Source: JAGLWW01 sp964640225
GTDB taxonomy: Archaea > Aenigmatarchaeota > Aenigmatarchaeia > PWEA01 > JAGHBM01
Direction of reading: 5' to 3'
Assembly (NCBI GenBank): GCA_964640225.1
Contig: CAZXFI010000003.1
Span: 40,272-104,271 of the forward strand
DNA length: 64,000 nucleotides
In this document: positions 16,308-24,626 of the stretch, piece by piece
Layout of the letters: every line of letters starts with the position of its first letter
Numbering within the stretch: the first letter of the stretch is position 1
Program-made: the position numbers and the translations under genes
Notes under the pieces: generated by a model
What the model was told of the DNA's origin: nothing
What the model saw: only the letters and a program-made list of their open reading frames with translations
Database searches by the model: none

Positions 16308-17300
16308 TTACTTTTTATCTTCAAGTTTATTTAAAATTGCCTTGGCTTCCTTCTCGGGGTCCACTTCTTTCACCTCGGAAGCCACGAATTCTATCCTTTC
16401 AAAAAACTTATTCACCTTTACCCTACCTCTTACAGCAAAATCCTTGCCAAGCCTTTCGTCCATTTTCTCCTTAAGGGGGCCGGTATCCTTGCCATTCCCG
16501 GCCAGCTTGTAGGCCTCGTCTGTTTTCATTCCCAGAATCTTTTCCGCATGTTCCCTGAAAAAAACAGCACGGACGTTGCCGTAGCCGTCGTCCAGTATCC
16601 CGTTTATAACCAGCACGGGCTTTGGTTCCACCTTCCCGTGCTCCTCGCACTTCCCTTCGCTGATTTTGCCATCGCACTTTGGGCAGACGAAATAAAACGG
16701 GTTTGAATCAAAGAACTGAACCATGGTCCCCCTTACTTCCGCGAACGAGCCCGCGACAAGGTCGCTTATTTTCATGCTCCGGGCATCGCTGCTTTTCACG
16801 TTTATGGAGGCCTCGGATTCTTTCAAAAGGCCCTTCTTGCCCAGCCTGACCTCGCAGCCCCCCATTCCGCTATCCTTGGTGTAGCCGTTGACTATTTCCA
16901 CGACTTGGCCGGGTTTTATCTTGCCGCTTTCCACGGGCTCCACCTGCTCGTTCCAAAGCGACATTCTTGCCTGGCCCGTCTCGTCTCCTATAATCAGGTT
17001 CGCGACCTTGCCTTTCTTGCCGTCCTTTTCCCACTCTCTCGGCTCAAAAATCCTTACTATTTTTGCCGTAAGGCTTACGTTGTTCATTCCGGACAGGATA
17101 TTGCCTATTTTAAGCTCTTTTGCGGTCCTTTCCAGAAGGTTCAGGCCAAGCTCTTTTGCGACTATGTGAGCCGCCCCTTCAGGAGAAATAAGGCCGGAGA
17201 ACTCGTTTTCCTTCTCCTTAATCATATTCCTTACTTTATGCTCATCCAAATCGGTATTTTCAACTATTTTTTTTATTATCTCTTCAAAACTTCCGTACAT
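16308..17300 (-). CDS. replication factor A (RPA), single-strand DNA-binding protein
   Basis: This 330-residue protein carries successive OB-folds: one around residues 65-150 (KIVRIFEPREWEKDGKKGKV, LWNEQVEPVESGKIKPGQ) and another around 170-270. A zinc-finger-like insert CPKCDGKISEGKCEEHGK follows, as in euryarchaeal RPA41/RPA70-type proteins. It protects single-stranded DNA and loads RadA during repair. It sits between the histone and radA genes in one reverse unit, a recombination/chromatin cluster. Confidence 0.85.
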   Translation of the reverse strand: MYGSFEEIIKKIVENTDLDEHKVRNMIKEKENEFSGLISPEGAAHIVAKELGLNLLERTAKELKIGNILSGMNNVSLTAKIVRIFEPREWEKDGKKGKVANLIIGDETGQARMSLWNEQVEPVESGKIKPGQVVEIVNGYTKDSGMGGCEVRLGKKGLLKESEASINVKSSDARSMKISDLVAGSFAEVRGTMVQFFDSNPFYFVCPKCDGKISEGKCEEHGKVEPKPVLVINGILDDGYGNVRAVFFREHAEKILGMKTDEAYKLAGNGKDTGPLKEKMDERLGKDFAVRGRVKVNKFFERIEFVASEVKEVDPEKEAKAILNKLEDKK

Positions 17301-17327
17301 AACACACCCACTTCAAAACAAGAAAAT

Positions 17328-17537
17328 TCAGAAGCCCTTTCTCTTGGCAAGCTTGACGTCCTTCGCCAGAACAGTCTTTCTCCCGGCGTGCTTTGCCAGC
17401 GCGGCGGTTTCAGCGGCCAGTTCAAAGGCAACTTCCTCCAGAACGCCTGCAAACTCCTCGCAGGCCTCCCTGCTTACTCTGTTGGCACCGGCTTTCTTTA
17501 AAATCCTTTCAACGGGAGCTAAAGGCAAATCACTCAT
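17328..17537 (-). CDS. archaeal histone
   Basis: This 69-residue protein is a minimal histone fold: LPLAPVERILKKAGANRVS (first helix and loop, with the DNA-contacting region), a long central helix through FELAAETAALAKHAGRKTV and the terminal LAKDVKLAKRK. Length and sequence match HMf-like histones that dimerise and wrap DNA. A strong Shine-Dalgarno GGAGGTG is five bases before the ATG, and a TATA box lies about 36-46 bases upstream. Confidence 0.95.
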   Translation of the reverse strand: MSDLPLAPVERILKKAGANRVSREACEEFAGVLEEVAFELAAETAALAKHAGRKTVLAKDVKLAKRKGF

Positions 17538-17542
17538 CCAAA

Positions 17543-17583
17543 CACCTCCGTATCTCTTATTTAACGGCCTTTCTATTTATAGG
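17543..17583 (-). promoter_or_regulatory. histone promoter and ribosome-binding site
   Basis: On the minus strand CCTATAAATAG (17583-17573) is a good archaeal TATA box, and GGAGGTG (17549-17543) is a near-perfect Shine-Dalgarno five bases before the histone ATG. The site AAGTCTCACTTT at about 17598-17609, just upstream, resembles the repeat words of the origin-like block. Confidence 0.55.
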
Positions 17584-17658
17584 TTTTCCGGTCTTAAGTC
17601 TCACTTTTTTATATTCTGGCCTGCAATACTAAACAACTGTTTTTGGGGGAATATGTGA

Positions 17659-18684
17659 ATGGCGGGCAAGAAGGTTTTAGTGCTCTGCGTTGACAGGGAC
17701 AACGACCTGGGAGAAAAGACAGGCATAAAGAGCCCAGTCATAGGAAGGGAGAACAACGTCAGGGCCGCGACCAGGCTGGCCATAGCGGATCCGGGAGACG
17801 CCGATTCAAACACGATTTTTGAGGCAGTAAGAACTTACGACGGCCTTAAGAAGGAAAGGAAAGCGGAGATAGCCACCGTTACAGGGGACAAGAGGCCGGG
17901 AATAAAGTCCGACGAAAAGATAGTCAGGGAGATGGACAAGGTCTTGAAAAAAGTCCGCACCAAGGACGTGGTGCTGGTAACGGACGGGATTGACGATGAA
18001 AGGATACTGCCTCTCATACAGAACAAAGTCAACATAATTTCCGTCAACAGGCTGGTTATTAAACAAAGCGAAAGGCTTGAAGGTATGTATTACATGGTTC
18101 ACGATTTTATAGAAAACCCCAAGATGTCAAAGGTTGTTCTGGGCGTTCCCGCCCTGGCCCTGATTCTTTACGCGCTCTTCGGCTCAACAGGGTGGAGGGC
18201 GATATTGGGGATACTGGGGCTTTACCTGCTGGTAAAGGGGTTCAAGCTGGAAGATACAATAATAAACTTCCTGAACGACCTGAGAACCACTGTGACAAAA
18301 CGCAGGGTTGCTTTTTTCTTCTACATAGCATCCATAGCCGTTGCCATAATTGGCGTGAAGCTGGGCTACGACTTCACCCAGACAATAGCGGCCAGGGATA
18401 TTCTGGAGCTTTCCGCGTCTTTCATAAAAGGCTCCATATACGTTTTGTTCCTCTCGTGCCTTATTTTCATAGTGGGAAGGATAATATCCCACGAGCCCGG
18501 AACCGGGGAAGCCTTCAAATACGTCACTTTAATGGCCCTGGGGTTCAGCATAACTCTCGTGTCGTCCGAAGCAGCCACAGTAATTCTCATGCCCGAGATG
18601 GGGATGAACGGCCTATTTACCTTCATAGTGTTCGGCTTTTTCATAGTGCTGGTTTCAATACTGTTTGAGAGGAAAATAACATAA
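17659..18684 (+). CDS. DUF373 family integral membrane protein
   Basis: This 341-residue protein has an N-terminal soluble domain of about 145 residues (VLVLCVDRDNDLGEKTG, RDNDL being characteristic of DUF373) and then about six membrane segments, for instance VVLGVPALALILYALFG, VAFFFYIASIAVAIIGV and LFTFIVFGFFIVLVSIL. DUF373 proteins are widely conserved in archaea; their function is unknown. It is divergent from the histone operon and is followed by an extremely AT-rich spacer. Confidence 0.85.
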   Translation: MAGKKVLVLCVDRDNDLGEKTGIKSPVIGRENNVRAATRLAIADPGDADSNTIFEAVRTYDGLKKERKAEIATVTGDKRPGIKSDEKIVREMDKVLKKVRTKDVVLVTDGIDDERILPLIQNKVNIISVNRLVIKQSERLEGMYYMVHDFIENPKMSKVVLGVPALALILYALFGSTGWRAILGILGLYLLVKGFKLEDTIINFLNDLRTTVTKRRVAFFFYIASIAVAIIGVKLGYDFTQTIAARDILELSASFIKGSIYVLFLSCLIFIVGRIISHEPGTGEAFKYVTLMALGFSITLVSSEAATVILMPEMGMNGLFTFIVFGFFIVLVSILFERKIT

Positions 18685-18840
18685 AATATACTTTATAATA
18701 TATATTTTTAAAAATATATTTTATAATATATCTATAATAAAACATATAATAAATAAAAACTATTAAAAAATATATTTTATAAAATATATAATAAAAAAAA
18801 TATAATAAACTTATAAATACTCTGGAAACAAAATAATAGG
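18685..18840. other. extremely AT-rich spacer 1
   Basis: About 150 bases are almost purely A and T, built from ATATATTTT, AATATATAA and similar words with many short inverted repeats around TTTTTAAAAA. No ORF. It could be the promoter region of the next gene, a nucleosome-excluding tract or an unwinding element. A similar spacer starts at 19882. Confidence 0.6.
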
Positions 18841-18851
18841 TAGGTGAAAAT

Positions 18852-19241
18852 GTGAGGGGTGCGCCTGGAAAAAAGGAGCAGAAAAACAACTACAAGGAGC
18901 TTTTTTTCAAATTCAAGCCGGTTGAAATGCTGGTGTTCCTTAAAAAGGGAATGGGCCCAAAATACGCCACACAGGTCTCAAAAGGCGTGGATTGCACGTA
19001 TTCCCACACCATAAAAGTTCTGGAAAAATTCAAGGACCTGGGCCTGGTTATTTTCAAGAAAAAAGGAAGAATAAAGATGATACAGCTCACCCCAAACGGC
19101 GAGGAGATAGCCCATGATTTTGAGGGGTTGGGAAGAAAGTTTGAAAGGGCGGACTCCGAGAAAGACACCAAGAAAAAGGAAGACAAGAAAGCCGAGAAAA
19201 AGAGTGAAAGCGGCAAGGGAAAGAAAAACCCAAAAAATTAG
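18852..19241 (+). CDS. winged-helix protein with Lys-rich tail
   Basis: This 129-residue protein starts at GTG 18852 behind the Shine-Dalgarno AGGTGA. Residues about 15-90 form a winged helix of MarR/PadR-like type (PVEMLVFLKKGMGPKYATQV, CTYSHTIKVLEKFKDLGLV, RIKMIQLTPNGEEIA). The last 35 residues are almost all Lys, Glu, Asp and Ser. A chromatin or transcription role is likely but the family is not recognised. AT-rich DNA lies immediately upstream. Confidence 0.7.
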   Translation: MRGAPGKKEQKNNYKELFFKFKPVEMLVFLKKGMGPKYATQVSKGVDCTYSHTIKVLEKFKDLGLVIFKKKGRIKMIQLTPNGEEIAHDFEGLGRKFERADSEKDTKKKEDKKAEKKSESGKGKKNPKN

Positions 19242-19410
19242 CTCCACAACGTTACAATAATGAAAATAAGGCATAAACCCGGGAAAACCATAAATTTGCC
19301 AAATTATCCCCATGTTTTAAGACCAAATCTTCTATTCAATAACCAAACAATAGAAATCTTTTTATATTCACTGAAGCTTATTTACACTATAACGTTATTG
19401 GTGATGTTTT

Positions 19411-19881
19411 ATGGAAAAACCCACCCCGCCCAATGAAAAAAGGTTAAAATCCAAGGAGTCCTTGTATTATCCTTCGGTACTCGGCGGCAAATGGAAGACG
19501 CTTGACCCTGATGTAAGGTGGGATTTAAGTGACGTAATAAACCACGTTTTCCCCCGAGAATACCAGGAAAAATCCAATGAATACGCGCAAAAACTAATGG
19601 AATTTTTGTTTCTCAACCCAGGGGGAATTGACAAAAAAATGCTGTCGGAATTCGTGAAAGGCCATAATTTGCCCGTTTCAACACTATATAACATTGTTAT
19701 ACCAAAACTCGTGAAATTGGGCATGGTGGAAAGAAGGCGCGAGCCAAACGCCTCAAATCCCGGGAAGGGCTGGTTCCTTATTCTCAAACCCTCTGTTTCG
19801 TTTTCTTCCCATTTGATCAAACTGGCGGGCGAGTGGAGGTCGCTGTACAAAACAGCATACTCCAAAGAGCATAATGAATAA
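19411..19881 (+). CDS. hypothetical winged-helix protein
   Basis: This 156-residue protein has a central to C-terminal winged helix: LMEFLFLNPGGIDKKMLSEF, NLPVSTLYNIVIPKLVKLGM and VERRREPNASNPGKGWFLIL. The N-terminal 50 residues are polar and not recognised. The pattern resembles the protein at 11981-12316, which lies beside the repeat block. A TATA-like TTTTTATATT precedes it by about 45 bases. It is followed by the second AT-rich spacer and an 11-base word shared with the origin-like block, so a link to those sites is possible but unproven. Confidence 0.6.
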   Translation: MEKPTPPNEKRLKSKESLYYPSVLGGKWKTLDPDVRWDLSDVINHVFPREYQEKSNEYAQKLMEFLFLNPGGIDKKMLSEFVKGHNLPVSTLYNIVIPKLVKLGMVERRREPNASNPGKGWFLILKPSVSFSSHLIKLAGEWRSLYKTAYSKEHNE

Positions 19882-20131
19882 TATATTTTTAAAAGATTTT
19901 TTTGTAAAATATATAATATAAAAGTTATAATTAAATAGTTATTTTAAATAATATATTTTACATTATATATATTATACAATATAGAAAAAATCACACAAAA
20001 ATGTGAGACTTCAGGACCCAGACTCACAAGCCAAAAGAGCCCAGAATGCAAAATATGAGGTTTTAAGGCCTTTTTGATGCGTTATTAAAGTATCTTTATA
20101 TAATTAAACTACCAAGAAAAAAAGAGGAAAT
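19882..20131. other. AT-rich spacer 2 with shared AATGTGAGACT word and tRNA promoter
   Basis: The first 105 bases are nearly all A/T, like the spacer at 18685. Then comes AATGTGAGACT (20000-20010), identical to words at 13855-13865 and, inverted, at 12340-12350. A GACTCACAA follows at about 20021. The end holds a TATA box (TTTATATAATT near 20094) for the tRNA-Gln gene. No ORF was seen. Confidence 0.6.
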
Positions 20132-20301
20132 AGCCCCGTAGTCTAGTGGCCAAAGGAAGTTGACATATACGAGGTATATGTTTGTGCAATCTTTCGGTTA
20201 TGGATGGGAGGCTCTGGACCTCCAGACCCAGGTTCGAATAAGCTTTTTTCTAAAAAGCTTAAGCAAAAACTTAAAAAACGAGAGTCCTGGCGGGGCTACC
20301 A
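20132..20301 (+). tRNA. tRNA-Gln(CTG), two introns (D-stem and T-loop), CCA encoded
   Basis: The acceptor stem is AGCCCCG (20132-20138) with CGGGGCT (20291-20297), then A and an encoded CCA. The anticodon stem is GGAGG/CCTCC (20207-20223) with loop CTCTGGA, so the anticodon is CTG (20214-20216). The D-arm GTCT...GGAT closes only if about 47 bases near 20158-20204 are removed; that intron has a perfect CATATAC-GAG-GTATATG hairpin. The T-arm CCAGG/CCTGG has a normal loop TTCGAGT only if 46 bases (20238-20283) are removed; that intron has a 9-bp hairpin AAGCTTTTT/AAAAAGCTT. The mature length would be 77. There is no intron at 37/38. Exact splice points are ambiguous by 1-3 bases because of short direct repeats. 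Confidence 0.88.
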
Positions 20302-20323
20302 TTTGTTTTAAGGGGGTACAAAA

Positions 20324-20656
20324 ATGAGGATAGACAAATTTTCTTTCGGCCAGATTGTGCTAAAGGGAAAGAAATACGACCACGACGTGTTTGTGACTAA
20401 CAAATCCGTTGAGGAGAAAGAGAGCAGCCACGAGATTACCAGGGACGACATAGACAGGGCCCTGTTTCTTGAGCCGGATTTAATAATTATAGGAAAAGGA
20501 ACAAGTGGCATGGTTGAGATTCCAGAAGAAATAAAGGCCATGGTGGCCCGGAACAAGGTAAGGCTGATAGAAGGAAATACCCCGGATGTTATAAAAGATT
20601 TTAATAAATTGAGCGCCAAGAATAAAATCGTGGGTATATTTCACCTTACTTGCTAG
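20324..20656 (+). CDS. Mth938-domain protein
   Basis: This 110-residue protein matches the Mth938/NDUFAF3 fold: MRIDKFSFGQIVLKGKKYDH at the start, LEPDLIIIGKGTSGMVEI in the middle and the C-terminal IVGIFHLTC. Archaeal homologues are about 110-120 residues; eukaryotic relatives are complex I assembly factors. Molecular function in archaea is unknown. It follows tRNA-Gln by 22 bases and overlaps an alternative start of the next gene. Confidence 0.8.
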   Translation: MRIDKFSFGQIVLKGKKYDHDVFVTNKSVEEKESSHEITRDDIDRALFLEPDLIIIGKGTSGMVEIPEEIKAMVARNKVRLIEGNTPDVIKDFNKLSAKNKIVGIFHLTC

Positions 20657-20664
20657 GTGTACTG

Positions 20665-21135
20665 ATGGAAATAAACAGAAAACAGGCGGGAACAATATTT
20701 ATAGCTTTCATATTCATTATTTCCGCGATATCTTTTGCAATAAGCGCAAAACCGTCGGTTAGCCAGAACACGGAGGAAGATTCAAGCATTTTGAAGCAGC
20801 CGCTGAATAATGAACAGAAGACAATGCTTTTGGACAACGACGTTTCAATCCTGACTTTCTTTTTCATGGAGGATGACGAGGATTCCCTGAAGACAAAAAA
20901 AGACGCCGAAAGGCTTAACGAAGAAATAGGCGAAAAACTTCTTCTGGAGGAAATAGAAATAACAAAATTCCAATCCCTTTCCGCCGAGTACAACATCCGG
21001 TCCTCACCCACGCTGCTGATAAGAGGAAAAGAAAACATAAACTCCCCCATAAGGCTTGAAGGTTCCCATGATTATGAAACCCTGAAAAAAAACGTGTGTC
21101 TAACTTACAGCGAAAAACCAGAGGCCTGTGATTGA
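20665..21135 (+). CDS. membrane-anchored thioredoxin-like protein
   Basis: This 156-residue protein has a strong N-terminal hydrophobic helix (TIFIAFIFIISAISFAIS) acting as anchor or signal, then a soluble extracytoplasmic domain. FFMEDDEDSLKTKKDAERLN and YNIRSSPTLLIRGKENI, the latter like a thioredoxin cis-Pro region, suggest a thioredoxin fold, but there is no CxxC motif, so it is not an obvious oxidoreductase. ATG 20665 is preceded by AGGTGTA. It is followed by a nuclease-like gene starting next to its stop. Confidence 0.6.
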   Translation: MEINRKQAGTIFIAFIFIISAISFAISAKPSVSQNTEEDSSILKQPLNNEQKTMLLDNDVSILTFFFMEDDEDSLKTKKDAERLNEEIGEKLLLEEIEITKFQSLSAEYNIRSSPTLLIRGKENINSPIRLEGSHDYETLKKNVCLTYSEKPEACD

Positions 21136-21137
21136 TA

Positions 21138-21488
21138 ATGGAAATGGTATACTGGCTTTTTTTCCTGATTGTGACAATCTTACTGGCAATACTCGCAAGG
21201 AGGTACAGGAGGCTTTACATCCTGGAAAAACAGAAAAAGTCCAGCATTTCCGTGAAACACGGCAAATTTTTGGAGCATTACATACCGTGGATAAGGAAAA
21301 TATTTCCCTACAGGCCTGAAAGATTCAGGTTTATAGGAAATCCAATAGACGGGATAGTTTTTGACGATAACAAAATAGTTTTCCTTGAATTCAAAACAGG
21401 AAAATCATCCCTCACCGAATTTCAAAAAAGGATAAAGTCTCTTGTTGAGAACAAAAAAATTGAATGGAAAGAAATAAGGGCAGAATAA
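21138..21488 (+). CDS. membrane-anchored PD-(D/E)XK nuclease-like protein
   Basis: This 116-residue protein has an N-terminal membrane helix (VYWLFFLIVTILLAILA), a basic stretch, and a C-terminal endonuclease core PIDGIVFDDNKIVFLEFKTG, in which Asp, Glu-x-Lys fit the PD-(D/E)XK active site. This matches the archaeal Holliday-junction-resolvase-related family. A TTG at 21132 overlapping the previous stop is an alternative start. Why such a nuclease domain is membrane-anchored is not known. Confidence 0.7.
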   Translation: MEMVYWLFFLIVTILLAILARRYRRLYILEKQKKSSISVKHGKFLEHYIPWIRKIFPYRPERFRFIGNPIDGIVFDDNKIVFLEFKTGKSSLTEFQKRIKSLVENKKIEWKEIRAE

Positions 21489-21535
21489 CCAAAAGGTTTT
21501 TATTTATAAACAGGGAAATAGATATAACTTGTGTG

Positions 21536-21730
21536 ATGTTAATGGGTATGAGAGTTCTCAAGCTTAAATGCGACATATGTGGAAAGTCTCTAAACTTTTC
21601 AAACATAGGGTTCGTGAGCCACCCTCACGAGGATCACCTGAAGGCGGTAATGAGATGCAAGGGTTGCCACAACAAAATAAAGGAAAAGAAAAGGCAGAGA
21701 AACTCCAGTTACATGATAATAGATGATTAA
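21536..21730 (+). CDS. small zinc-ribbon protein
   Basis: This protein of about 64 residues has four cysteines in two pairs, CDICGK and CKGCHNK, plus SHPHEDH between them, making a zinc ribbon. ATG 21536 is about 25-30 bases after a TATA-like TTTATTTATAAA (near 21500), suggesting a leaderless mRNA; ATGs at 21542 and 21548 are also possible. It is convergent with and overlaps by four bases the 45-residue gene downstream. No named family is recognised. Confidence 0.6.
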   Translation: MLMGMRVLKLKCDICGKSLNFSNIGFVSHPHEDHLKAVMRCKGCHNKIKEKKRQRNSSYMIIDD

Positions 21731-21864
21731 ATCCTTTCCTTAATTCTTTCTATTTCCTCTTCCTGCTCCCGAATTTCCTTTTTTAGTTTTTCCAGGGCGG
21801 GGATTATGCCGTCTATGTCCGTTCTTAACGCTTCGGCCATTTTTTTAACTATCCTATCCCTCAT
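21727..21864 (-). CDS. 45-residue coiled-coil protein coupled to alaS
   Basis: A short reverse-strand reading frame of 46 codons begins with ATG at 21864-21862, which overlaps the alaS TGA as ATGA. The peptide is highly charged and helical: it starts MRDRIVKKMAEALRTDIDGI and ends with a Glu/Lys/Ile heptad-like run. The tight overlap and heptad pattern support a real gene. It could be a small partner of AlaRS or an unrelated DNA/RNA-binding helix; no homologue is recognised. Confidence 0.55.
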   Translation of the reverse strand: MRDRIVKKMAEALRTDIDGIIPALEKLKKEIREQEEEIERIKERI

Positions 21865-24560
21865 TTTAACATCTCCCTTATTTTCTCACGGGCCTTTTCC
21901 AATTCGGCCTTCTCGGTGCCGAAGCCCTGGGCCAGCTTGGCGGAGCCGCCACCTCTCCCCCCCAGAATTTCCGAAATTTCCTTCACTATTTTACCGATGT
22001 CTATCTCAACGTCTTTCCCGGCCGAAGCAAAGATATCAATCCTCTCATTCAATCCAAACAGGAAAATTATCGTGTTTTTTCCTGTAAGCTGCATGGAAAG
22101 TTTTTGCATATCCTTCCTGGATGTTCTCCCAAGTTCCTTTATAAGAACCTTGTTTTTGCCTATTTCTTCAAATTTCATTTTCCCGCCCCTTATTTCAGCA
22201 ACCTTTCCGCTGAGTTTGTTTATTTTTTTCCTATTTTCCTTCCATTTCTTCTGCATAACTTCAATCTTTTCTACAACTTCGCTCTCTTCCACGCTCAGTA
22301 TTTCTTCTGACCTTTCTAAAACCTTTTCACATTTTCCCAGATAAGTCTCGGCGGCTTTGCCTGAAACGTAAGTTAATCTTACCATGCCGTCACGGGGTTT
22401 TTCCGACTTAAGTATTATTATTTTTCCCACATCACCGGTTTGGTTGAGATGCGTCCCGCCGCATGCCTCGTGTTCCAGGTTGTCTATGGATATTATTCTC
22501 AAAGTTTTTGAGGGCACCGCGGCTCCCTGGTAAATCCTGAAGCCGTATTTCCTTTCCGCCTCAGGCCTGGGCAAAACTTCCTTTTTTACCTTGTAGTTTT
22601 TCCCGACTATTTCATTCGCTTTTTTCTGTATTTTTTCCACCTGTTTTTCCGAAAGGCTGTCGTAATGTGTTACGTCAAGATGAGCTTTGTCCACATCTTT
22701 TTTGGAGCCGCCCTGCCAGACGTGGTCTCCAAGCACCATGACCGCGGCGGCGTTGATTATATGCGTTGTGGTGTGGTGCTGCATCAGTTGTCTTCTCCTT
22801 TTCCTGTCTATTTTACATTTAACCGTATCCCCGGGCTTGAAATTTATTTTTTTAACCTGGTGGATTATCGTCTTGTCCACCTTTTCCACATTGAAAACCT
22901 CGCACCCGTTGATTTTTCCCAAGTCCGTTTCCTGGCCTCCCGACCTGGGATAGAAACCGGTTCTTTCCAGCACCACGAAATCTCCTATCACTTTCAGGAC
23001 TTTTGCGTCAAATTCATAAACATTGTCATAAAACATAACAGGCGTCTCCCCTATTCCCTCAATTTCGCTTTTGTCTATGGGATACTTTTGCTTTTCCCCG
23101 GCCTCTTTTTCGTGTCTTTCCGTTACTTTCTGATATATGTCCGCGGGGATGTCTATTTTTACGCCATGCCTCTCGGCAACCTCCCTTATTGTTTCCGGCA
23201 TTATGCCGTGGGAGTCATAAAGCTCAACCAGCCGGTCTTCGGTTAGTTTTTTCCCGCTTGAAATTATTTTATTAAGCATGCTCCTTGTGTTTCTTGACGT
23301 TTCCCTGTATTTTTTCCTTTCCATGTCCATAATCCTGCCGAAATGGTCCAGTTTTTGCTTAAGTTCCGGGTTTACCGGTTTGAAATAATCCGCGATTTGT
23401 CCGGCCAGCCATTCAATTTCAAACGGAAAGCCGTATTTTTCCATAAAACTCAGTGTCCTCCTTAGGATAACCCTTAAGTTATACCCGCCTCCGGTGTTGC
23501 TCGGCACTCCTCCGTCGTTTATGGCATAAAGAAGCGTTTTTACATGGTCTGCAACGGCATACAAGGCCTGTATTGGCTCTATTTTCTCGGCCAGTTCGTT
23601 TTTGTCAATATAGAGGGACTTCGCAATGTCTGTTTTGGCTTTCTCTATGTCTCCAACCTCGTCTATGTTCAGCAGACCGGCGAGCCTTGAATAGTCTTCA
23701 AACAGCTTCTTCTCGTATTTTATCCCGGCCTTTTTCTTCATTTTTTCAAGAACAGAGCCCAGCACGGCATCGTAGTTGGTAGGCGTGCCCTGCGACACCC
23801 ACACAAACCTTTCAAAACCGGCTCCCATGTCTATCAGCCTGTTTTTCATAACCCTGTAGTTGTCGGGCGTACCCCTGAATTCGGTGAAAACCGCGTTCCC
23901 CAGTTCTATACCCCCAATATGGTACTCCAGCGAATAGCCGAAGGCCCCCGGCCCCAGCCAGGCGTCTTCCATGAAGTTTATCTTCTCCTTTTTGATTCCC
24001 AATACCTCCGTGAGCATCCTGTAATCCAGTTCTATGCATTTTTCTTTCCAGTAGCCGTTTTTCTCGTCAGCAAGGGAGGCCTGTTCCAGATGAGAATGGC
24101 AGGTCCAGTGCCTTCCACTAACGCCTACCTGGGGTATGTCGTTGAATCTCAATGAAGGCTGAAGGATGACGACGGGATTCGCAGGAAGTTCAAAAACGAA
24201 CCGGTCCCCGTCTTTCCTGTAAAAGTCTACAACTCCGGCTATGGTGAAATAAAGGTCCGGAAACCACCTGCAGAGCACCGGGTATCTGTCCACAATAGCG
24301 TGCCCCTCTTTTTCAAAAAATTTCCTTACGGCTTTCCACATGGAGAAATAATCAAACTTTTTTTTGGTTAACGGGTTCCCGATGAATTCGTAAGGCCGGC
24401 AGGAGGAGTCGTTGCAAATATCCTGGCCGGTTGTGGTCCAGAAAAATTTCCCGCATTTCTTGCACTGGTTCCTTCGGAAACCTGACTGCCTGAAAAAATC
24501 AAGATACCAGTATTTCTCCGGAGTCTTCTGTAGTATTTTCATAAGTTCCTTTTTGTTCAT
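21861..24560 (-). CDS. alaS: alanyl-tRNA synthetase
   Basis: This 899-residue archaeal-type AlaRS has an N-terminal Zn site (CKKCGKFFW with CNDSSC), the class II catalytic domain, a tRNA-recognition helical region, and an editing domain with HHTTTHIINAA and CGGTHLNQTGDVG metal ligands. The C-terminal region has glycine-rich GGRGGGSAKLAQGFG. It charges tRNA-Ala and clears mischarged Ser/Gly. A TATA-like ATATATTTAT lies about 30 bases before ATG 24560. Confidence 0.96.
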   Translation of the reverse strand: MNKKELMKILQKTPEKYWYLDFFRQSGFRRNQCKKCGKFFWTTTGQDICNDSSCRPYEFIGNPLTKKKFDYFSMWKAVRKFFEKEGHAIVDRYPVLCRWFPDLYFTIAGVVDFYRKDGDRFVFELPANPVVILQPSLRFNDIPQVGVSGRHWTCHSHLEQASLADEKNGYWKEKCIELDYRMLTEVLGIKKEKINFMEDAWLGPGAFGYSLEYHIGGIELGNAVFTEFRGTPDNYRVMKNRLIDMGAGFERFVWVSQGTPTNYDAVLGSVLEKMKKKAGIKYEKKLFEDYSRLAGLLNIDEVGDIEKAKTDIAKSLYIDKNELAEKIEPIQALYAVADHVKTLLYAINDGGVPSNTGGGYNLRVILRRTLSFMEKYGFPFEIEWLAGQIADYFKPVNPELKQKLDHFGRIMDMERKKYRETSRNTRSMLNKIISSGKKLTEDRLVELYDSHGIMPETIREVAERHGVKIDIPADIYQKVTERHEKEAGEKQKYPIDKSEIEGIGETPVMFYDNVYEFDAKVLKVIGDFVVLERTGFYPRSGGQETDLGKINGCEVFNVEKVDKTIIHQVKKINFKPGDTVKCKIDRKRRRQLMQHHTTTHIINAAAVMVLGDHVWQGGSKKDVDKAHLDVTHYDSLSEKQVEKIQKKANEIVGKNYKVKKEVLPRPEAERKYGFRIYQGAAVPSKTLRIISIDNLEHEACGGTHLNQTGDVGKIIILKSEKPRDGMVRLTYVSGKAAETYLGKCEKVLERSEEILSVEESEVVEKIEVMQKKWKENRKKINKLSGKVAEIRGGKMKFEEIGKNKVLIKELGRTSRKDMQKLSMQLTGKNTIIFLFGLNERIDIFASAGKDVEIDIGKIVKEISEILGGRGGGSAKLAQGFGTEKAELEKAREKIREMLK

Positions 24561-24626
24561 ATTTGAAAATAATTGGGTTAAACTAATAAATATATGGATA
24601 GAAAGAAGCAGTTTCAGGATTGGCTT

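Noticed and set aside
18852..20131. Integrated mobile element between two AT-rich spacers
   Set aside because: No integrase, transposase, terminal inverted repeats or target duplication was found; tRNA-Gln nearby has no attachment-site duplication that I can see.
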